From contig DAOTWP010000279.1 of NCBI GenBank assembly GCA_034435675.1, positions 1-9,834 on the forward strand: 9,834 nt of DNA, in the 5' to 3' direction. The DNA comes from DAOTWP01 sp034435675. Its GTDB lineage: Bacteria > Chloroflexota > Anaerolineae > Aggregatilineales > Phototrophicaceae. The first letter of the stretch is position 1, and each line of letters opens with the position of its first letter. Under the pieces are notes generated by a model. The model worked only from the letters and a program-made list of their open reading frames with translations, searched no databases and was not told the origin of the DNA. Below, in pieces: positions 6,442 through 9,834 of this stretch. The position numbers were made by a program, and so were the translations under genes.

Positions 6442-7056
6442 ATGACTGTCGTATCGATTGTTTACCATTCTGGCTTGGGCAACACAGCACGTCTGGCGGA
6501 AGCCATAGCAGAAGGTATACGTGCCGTCGCGGGTGTGGAATTGAACATCTTTGTCATTACGGGCGACCAGATTGTCAACGGGCGCTGGCAGGATGATGCC
6601 ATTCTCGCAGCCTTAAACAACTCCGATGCGATCATCTTTGGCGCGCCAACTTACATGGGCATGGTTTCTGGTCCGTTCAAGTGCTTCGCAGATGCCACCG
6701 CACCGCTGTGGTTCCAGATGACATGGAAGGACAAAATCGCCGGAGGATTCACCAGTTCAGGCTATGCCTCCGGCGACAAAGTGATGACCCTGCACTATCT
6801 GGCGACACTGGCGGCACAGTTGCGCATGGTGTGGGTTGGACCGGCAGCCCCACCGTCCAATATCACCCAGGATGGGCAGGACATCGATCGCTGGGGCTTC
6901 TATCTCGGCATCGGCGCATTGGGCAGCATCCAACCGGGCATGAACCTGCCCACTGAAGGCGACTTGAAAACTGCCCGTGCTTACGGACAGCGCATTGCAG
7001 AAACGGCACGGCGTTGGCGGGTCGCAGCGCCTGCCATGAAACAAGAGACTGCATAG
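6442..7056 (+). CDS. Flavodoxin-fold NAD(P)H:quinone oxidoreductase-like protein (WrbA-like)
   Basis: A 204-residue cytoplasmic flavodoxin-like protein, expected to bind FMN and possibly reduce quinones with two electrons. The first strand and phosphate loop read VVSIVYHSGLGNTARLAEAI, with SGLGNT at residues 10-15 as the FMN phosphate loop. GAPTYMG (67-73) is the second FMN loop and GGFTSSG (101-107) the third, both in the WrbA order. The length suits WrbA (about 200 residues), but the loops differ from the classical STYGH form, so it is better called WrbA-like than WrbA. The start is ATG 6442 with AAGGAG at 6427-6432, 9 nt upstream; the ORF upstream of it adds 17 residues that do not fit a flavodoxin. 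It lies 116 nt after the ArsR-SRPBCC gene on the same strand and may be part of its transcript. Confidence 0.85.
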   Translation: MTVVSIVYHSGLGNTARLAEAIAEGIRAVAGVELNIFVITGDQIVNGRWQDDAILAALNNSDAIIFGAPTYMGMVSGPFKCFADATAPLWFQMTWKDKIAGGFTSSGYASGDKVMTLHYLATLAAQLRMVWVGPAAPPSNITQDGQDIDRWGFYLGIGALGSIQPGMNLPTEGDLKTARAYGQRIAETARRWRVAAPAMKQETA

Positions 7057-7128
7057 GACACGTCAGCCCGACATCCTCACCACGATCACGCAAGGACCGA
7101 GTTCAGGGAACGACCGGGCGAAAATCAG

Positions 7129-7136
7129 TATACAAT
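7129..7136 (+). promoter_or_regulatory. Possible -10 box upstream of the DUF2461 gene
   Basis: TATACAAT in the 123-nt gap between the flavodoxin-like and DUF2461 genes contains TACAAT, one mismatch from the consensus, about 45 nt before the chosen start. No recognisable -35 hexamer lies 16-18 bp upstream, so this is weak. Confidence 0.25.
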
Positions 7137-7179
7137 GCAAACATCCAGCGGCTGTGAACAGAAAAGGGAGACCAGATTT

Positions 7180-7905
7180 ATGCCATCCGCCCCATTCAGC
7201 GGTTTTCCGCAGACAGGCGTGCAGTTCCTGCGCGAACTAAGCGCGAACAACAACAAGGCGTGGTTCGAGGCGAACAAAGCGCGCTATATCGAGCATGTGC
7301 AGACCCCGGCGATTGCGTTGGTGGAGGCACTTGGTGAACGCCTGCATGCACTGTACCCGGATGTCAGCTACGACACGCGCACCAACGGCAGCGGGTCACT
7401 GCTGCGCCTGCACCGGGACACCCGTTTCAGTGCAGACAAGTCACCCTACAAAACCAATGTAGCGATGATGTTCGCGCACGCCGGGCATAAAAAGATGGAA
7501 GCGCCGGGTTTCGGGTTGCAGATTACGCCGCAGCAGGTGGATGTCATGGCAGGCATCTTTGGCTTCTCGAAGCCGGGGTTGCAAGCCTACCGTGAGGCGG
7601 TGCTGGATGACCGCACGGGTGCGGCGCTGGTGGCAGCCGCCGAGGCAGTGCGCAACGCGGGCGATTACACCTTTGGGGAAGAAAGCTACAAACGAGTGCC
7701 TTCAGGCTACGCGGTGGATCACCCGCGCGCCAACTGGCTGAAGTTCAGTGGATTATATGCCATGAGTCCAGCGGTCAGCCTTGAAACGGCGGCAACGCCT
7801 GCCTTCGTGGATGCACTCATGGAGCATTTTGTGAACATGGCGCCCATCCGCCAATGGCTGGTGACGGCGCTGGCGTGGTCAACCGAATTGGACAGAATTC
7901 AATAG
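7180..7905 (+). CDS. DUF2461 family protein
   Basis: A 241-residue protein matching the DUF2461 (TIGR02453-like) family, whose biochemical role is unknown. Family marks seen: an opening FSGFPQTGVQFLRELSANN (6-24), then KAWFEANKARYIE, and the best-conserved block RLHRDTRFSADKSPYKTNVA (76-95) rich in Arg, Asp and Lys. Later come GLQITPQQVDVMAGIFGFSKPGL and a block KRVPSGYAVDHPRANWLKFSGL (171-192). It has no signal peptide or membrane segment, so it is cytoplasmic. The start is ATG 7180, with AGGGAG ending 9 nt upstream (7165-7170); an ATG at 7135 in the same frame would add 15 residues without family similarity and lies in the putative -10 box. Length is about normal for the family. Confidence 0.88.
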   Translation: MPSAPFSGFPQTGVQFLRELSANNNKAWFEANKARYIEHVQTPAIALVEALGERLHALYPDVSYDTRTNGSGSLLRLHRDTRFSADKSPYKTNVAMMFAHAGHKKMEAPGFGLQITPQQVDVMAGIFGFSKPGLQAYREAVLDDRTGAALVAAAEAVRNAGDYTFGEESYKRVPSGYAVDHPRANWLKFSGLYAMSPAVSLETAATPAFVDALMEHFVNMAPIRQWLVTALAWSTELDRIQ

Positions 7906-8162
7906 CAATAGCGGTGTGGGATGCAGTGGTGTACGGCGCGCCAGCAGGTTTCGCGGGTTGGATGGTTGACCTCAGCACTGTCAACAACGGCGCGCATTAC
8001 TACCGCTGGTGGGTAGCTGATGGCAGCGCCCAACGCCACATCATTGACCGGCAGACCGGAGAACCCACTGTGACCGCTGCCCGCAGTGGAGCTGTGCAGG
8101 TGGAGCCGCGCACCAGTCCGGGGTGCGCGGCATCCGCCTACAGTGTTCATCGGGGCAGCGTC
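7906..8162. other. Convergent non-coding stretch rich in inverted repeats
   Basis: These 257 nt separate the ends of the DUF2461 gene (plus) and the isomerase gene (minus). Three perfect inverted repeats lie here: GTTGAC/GTCAAC (7965-7970 with 7980-7985), CCACTG/CAGTGG (8065-8070 with 8084-8089) and the strong stem at 8105-8131. Two open frames cross it, but neither has a good ribosome-binding site or a recognisable sequence. I call no gene. Confidence 0.5.
8105..8131. terminator. Perfect GC-rich 10-bp hairpin after the isomerase gene
   Basis: GCCGCGCACC (8105-8114) pairs exactly with GGTGCGCGGC (8122-8131) over a 7-nt loop. It follows the isomerase stop by 31 nt on the minus strand and could stop transcripts of the kinase-isomerase operon. 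No T-run follows on either strand, so it may need Rho or simply protect the 3' end. It differs in sequence from the two GGCGA-core hairpins. Confidence 0.45.
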
Positions 8163-9587
8163 CTAACCGGCGTGGTGATACACTTCCCATCCGAAGTAGG
8201 TGCCAAATGCTTCCGCCAGCACATCCGCTGCAAAGGCGTTAGTCATCGCGGCGTGATGCTCGAAACCGTGCTTGCAGATGTGGCGCAGCAGCTTTTGCAG
8301 GTCGGGAACCTGCACCACTGCCCGACTGCCGAATGTCTCTAACGGATCATCCACAAACTGCCCGTCGCCCACATAGGTACGGATCGCGCCGCTGCGGTCA
8401 TCGGTGGTGATGCGCGCATAGCTGAACGGACCGGCAGGGGTGCGCCCGGCAACCGTGCCATAGGTATTTTCGGTACCCAGCGTTGTCGCCAGAATTTCCG
8501 CATTCGCCATATGCGCCTGGTTACCCAGGAAATCAACTGCCCAGTTGCCGCAGTGGAACAGCACGCACTTGTTTGGCTCGTTGGCGTAATTGTTGTTCCA
8601 GTCTACGAGCGCGCTGGGATTGCCCGAAGCCAGTTGCAGCGCATACATGGAGGCAACGCCGGTGATGTCCACCTCGCAGGCGCTGGGCAGCAGGTTCTGG
8701 CTCATCATGCTCATCAGCGTACAGACATTCACACCATAATTCTGCTGAAGCGATGTCCAGCACTGAATTGCTGTCGCGTCGAGGTCATATTCAAGCATCC
8801 AGTCGTCGATTACGATGCCCATCTTCGCCATCTTCGTCACAGCGGGGGAAGGCACTTTGTCTGTGGGCACATAGGCACGGATACTGTCCAGCTTAGTTAT
8901 GACTTTGGGATCGTCATCCGCCAGCTTGCCCGCGCGCCCGAACACCTCGGACAGATCCAGCGTATTGACGCTCATGCCATATGCTTGCAGCAGTTTTTCA
9001 CTGTAGCGCGTCGTGTTGAAGTTGTTCGGGCGTGCGCCGATTGCGCCAAAGCGCGCGCCTTTAATGCCCTTCACCACCCGGCACAGGTTAACAAACCGGC
9101 GCAGGTCGGTCTTGAACGACACCTCAGTAGGGTGAACAGTGTGCTGGTAGGTCACGCTGTAGGGGAAACCATACTGGTAGAGGTTGTTGCAAACTGAGAT
9201 TTTCCCACAAAAAGAGTCGCGGCGGCGCTCGACGGTGAACTCATGCAGGTTATCAGGATATGCCTGCACGAGAATCGGCACATGCAACCCGGACAGTTTG
9301 ATTGTGTCGGCAATGCCTTTCTCGTCGCCGAAATTGGGCAGCACCACCAGGATCCCGTCAATCTCGTGACGGTGCTGGTCAAACAATGCCGCGCAAATCT
9401 TCGCGTGTTCCCACGTTTCCACAGCGCCGAGCTTGGTCGCGTTTTCATCGAGGATGACCATCCCCAAGCCCATCTCAGCAAACAGGGCGTTAAAGTCACG
9501 CCGCGCCTCAGTCACCAGCTTGTCCGGGAAGAAATCGCGATTGCCTAAAATGACGCCTAAAGTAATCTGCTTATTTAGTTTTGACAT
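8163..9587 (-). CDS. L-fucose isomerase-like sugar isomerase
   Basis: A 474-residue cytoplasmic enzyme of the L-fucose/L-arabinose isomerase superfamily, expected to interconvert an aldose and a ketose with a divalent metal. The metal site is visible: Glu305 in ACEVDITG and Asp329 in ALVDWNN, 24 residues apart, the same spacing as Glu337 and Asp361 of E. coli FucI. The third ligand is probably a His in GFEHHAAM (444 or 445), the counterpart of FucI His528. LFHCGN (343-348) is a further conserved patch. It is shorter than FucI (about 590 residues), so it belongs to the shorter FucI-like group whose substrates are mostly unassigned. ATG 9587 has GAGGGG (9598-9593) 5 nt upstream and is preferred over an in-frame GTG at 9629, which would overlap the kinase stop. 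It follows the FGGY kinase by 38 nt, which suggests one operon in which the sugar is isomerised and then phosphorylated. Confidence 0.85.
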   Translation of the reverse strand: MSKLNKQITLGVILGNRDFFPDKLVTEARRDFNALFAEMGLGMVILDENATKLGAVETWEHAKICAALFDQHRHEIDGILVVLPNFGDEKGIADTIKLSGLHVPILVQAYPDNLHEFTVERRRDSFCGKISVCNNLYQYGFPYSVTYQHTVHPTEVSFKTDLRRFVNLCRVVKGIKGARFGAIGARPNNFNTTRYSEKLLQAYGMSVNTLDLSEVFGRAGKLADDDPKVITKLDSIRAYVPTDKVPSPAVTKMAKMGIVIDDWMLEYDLDATAIQCWTSLQQNYGVNVCTLMSMMSQNLLPSACEVDITGVASMYALQLASGNPSALVDWNNNYANEPNKCVLFHCGNWAVDFLGNQAHMANAEILATTLGTENTYGTVAGRTPAGPFSYARITTDDRSGAIRTYVGDGQFVDDPLETFGSRAVVQVPDLQKLLRHICKHGFEHHAAMTNAFAADVLAEAFGTYFGWEVYHHAG

Positions 9588-9625
9588 TTTTACCCCTCGA
9601 TTATGCCTAAAGGTCTGGTCTGGAA

Positions 9626-9834
9626 TCACAATTGATGGCTGATAGGAGCAACAGCCGGATAAACAGTCCTGTAAAGCTGGTAACGCTGTTCATACAGCCC
9701 GCTGCGCGCAGCATCCGGCGTGAAGCGCTGGTCAAGCCGCACTGTGGCTGCCGCCGCGCTGGATAGGTCGCTGAATACCCCTGCGCCCAGCCCTGCCAGC
9801 AGCGCAGCACCCCAGCATGCCGAATCGGTGACAC
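9626..9834 (-). CDS. FGGY-family carbohydrate kinase, C-terminal fragment
   Basis: The last 68 residues and the TGA (9628-9626) of a gene entering from the right edge; the frame is read from 9832. The segment ACWGAALLAGLGAGVFSDL (5-23) is the Gly/Ala-rich C-terminal ATP-domain motif of FGGY kinases such as xylulokinase. The tail RFTPDAARSGLYEQRYQLYRTVYPAV is the usual closing helix. Full proteins are about 500 residues, so some 430 are outside the window. It would phosphorylate a sugar, probably the ketose made by the neighbouring isomerase; the exact sugar is not visible. The stop is 38 nt before the isomerase start, with no terminator between. Confidence 0.82.
   Translation of the reverse strand, partial: VTDSACWGAALLAGLGAGVFSDLSSAAAATVRLDQRFTPDAARSGLYEQRYQLYRTVYPAVAPISHQL

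Noticed and set aside
7899..8150. Minus-strand 83-codon frame just after the isomerase stop
   Set aside because: No proper ribosome-binding site, unusual Cys/His/Arg-rich composition, and it contains the strong hairpin at 8105-8131 in its first codons.
7854..8342. Plus-strand open frame spanning the gap after the DUF2461 gene
   Set aside because: Its start lies inside the DUF2461 gene, its end is antisense to the isomerase, it lacks a ribosome-binding site, and the part unique to the gap (about 80 residues) matches no family I know.
8511..9197. A 228-codon plus-strand open frame across the isomerase gene
   Set aside because: It is antisense to the isomerase, which has visible metal ligands and a good start. 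The frame has the His/Val/Arg-rich look of a shadow and no motif.
9607..9834. Minus-strand 75-codon frame at the right edge starting at base 9834
   Set aside because: Another frame of the same strand (read from 9832) gives a clear FGGY kinase C terminus that ends at 9626, so this frame is a shadow.

Overview
The window is ordinary bacterial chromosome, moderately GC-rich and densely coded, with short leaders. It holds six complete protein genes and the 3' ends of two more that run off the edges. I see no rRNA, tRNA, CRISPR array, transposase or phage gene. The secreted pullulanase with several X25-type modules, the ArsR-SRPBCC fusion, the fucose-isomerase-like/FGGY-kinase pair and the GGCGA-core hairpins would all fit a Chloroflexota (Anaerolineae-like) heterotroph. 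That placement is an inference from gene style only and is tentative.

Layout. (1) 3-140, plus strand: C-terminal end of an unrecognised protein, convergent with (2) 195-1085, minus: a two-hotdog MaoC-type enoyl-CoA hydratase. A perfect hairpin (150-176) lies between them. (3) 1272-5330, minus: a 1352-residue exported GH13 pullulanase with four N-terminal X25-type starch-binding modules in an A-B-A-B order. A related GGCGA-core hairpin (1159-1183) lies just after it. (4) 5331-5557: divergent control region. On the minus strand it has a perfect TATAAT box inside a 21-bp palindrome for the pullulanase. On the plus strand it has a TTGACA/TATACT promoter with a 16-bp palindrome in its spacer. (5) 5558-6325, plus: ArsR-type DNA-binding domain fused to an SRPBCC/AHSA1 domain, predicted to be translated from a leaderless mRNA. 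(6) 6442-7056, plus: flavodoxin/WrbA-like protein. (7) 7180-7905, plus: DUF2461 protein. (8) 7906-8162: a convergent non-coding stretch with several inverted repeats. (9) 8163-9587, minus: L-fucose isomerase-like sugar isomerase, preceded 38 nt upstream by (10) 9626-9834, minus: the C-terminal end of an FGGY carbohydrate kinase.

How the genes may work together: the pullulanase debranches alpha-glucan outside the cell. The kinase-isomerase pair looks like an intracellular sugar-catabolic operon that continues beyond the right edge; its sugar cannot be told from this window. The ArsR-SRPBCC gene appears to control its own promoter. The hydratase, flavodoxin-like and DUF2461 genes have no visible functional link to the sugar genes. 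I found no clearly new multi-gene system. The most notable features are regulatory: the leaderless autoregulated ArsR-SRPBCC gene with a possible internal translation start, the palindrome on the pullulanase -10 box, and the paired hairpins.
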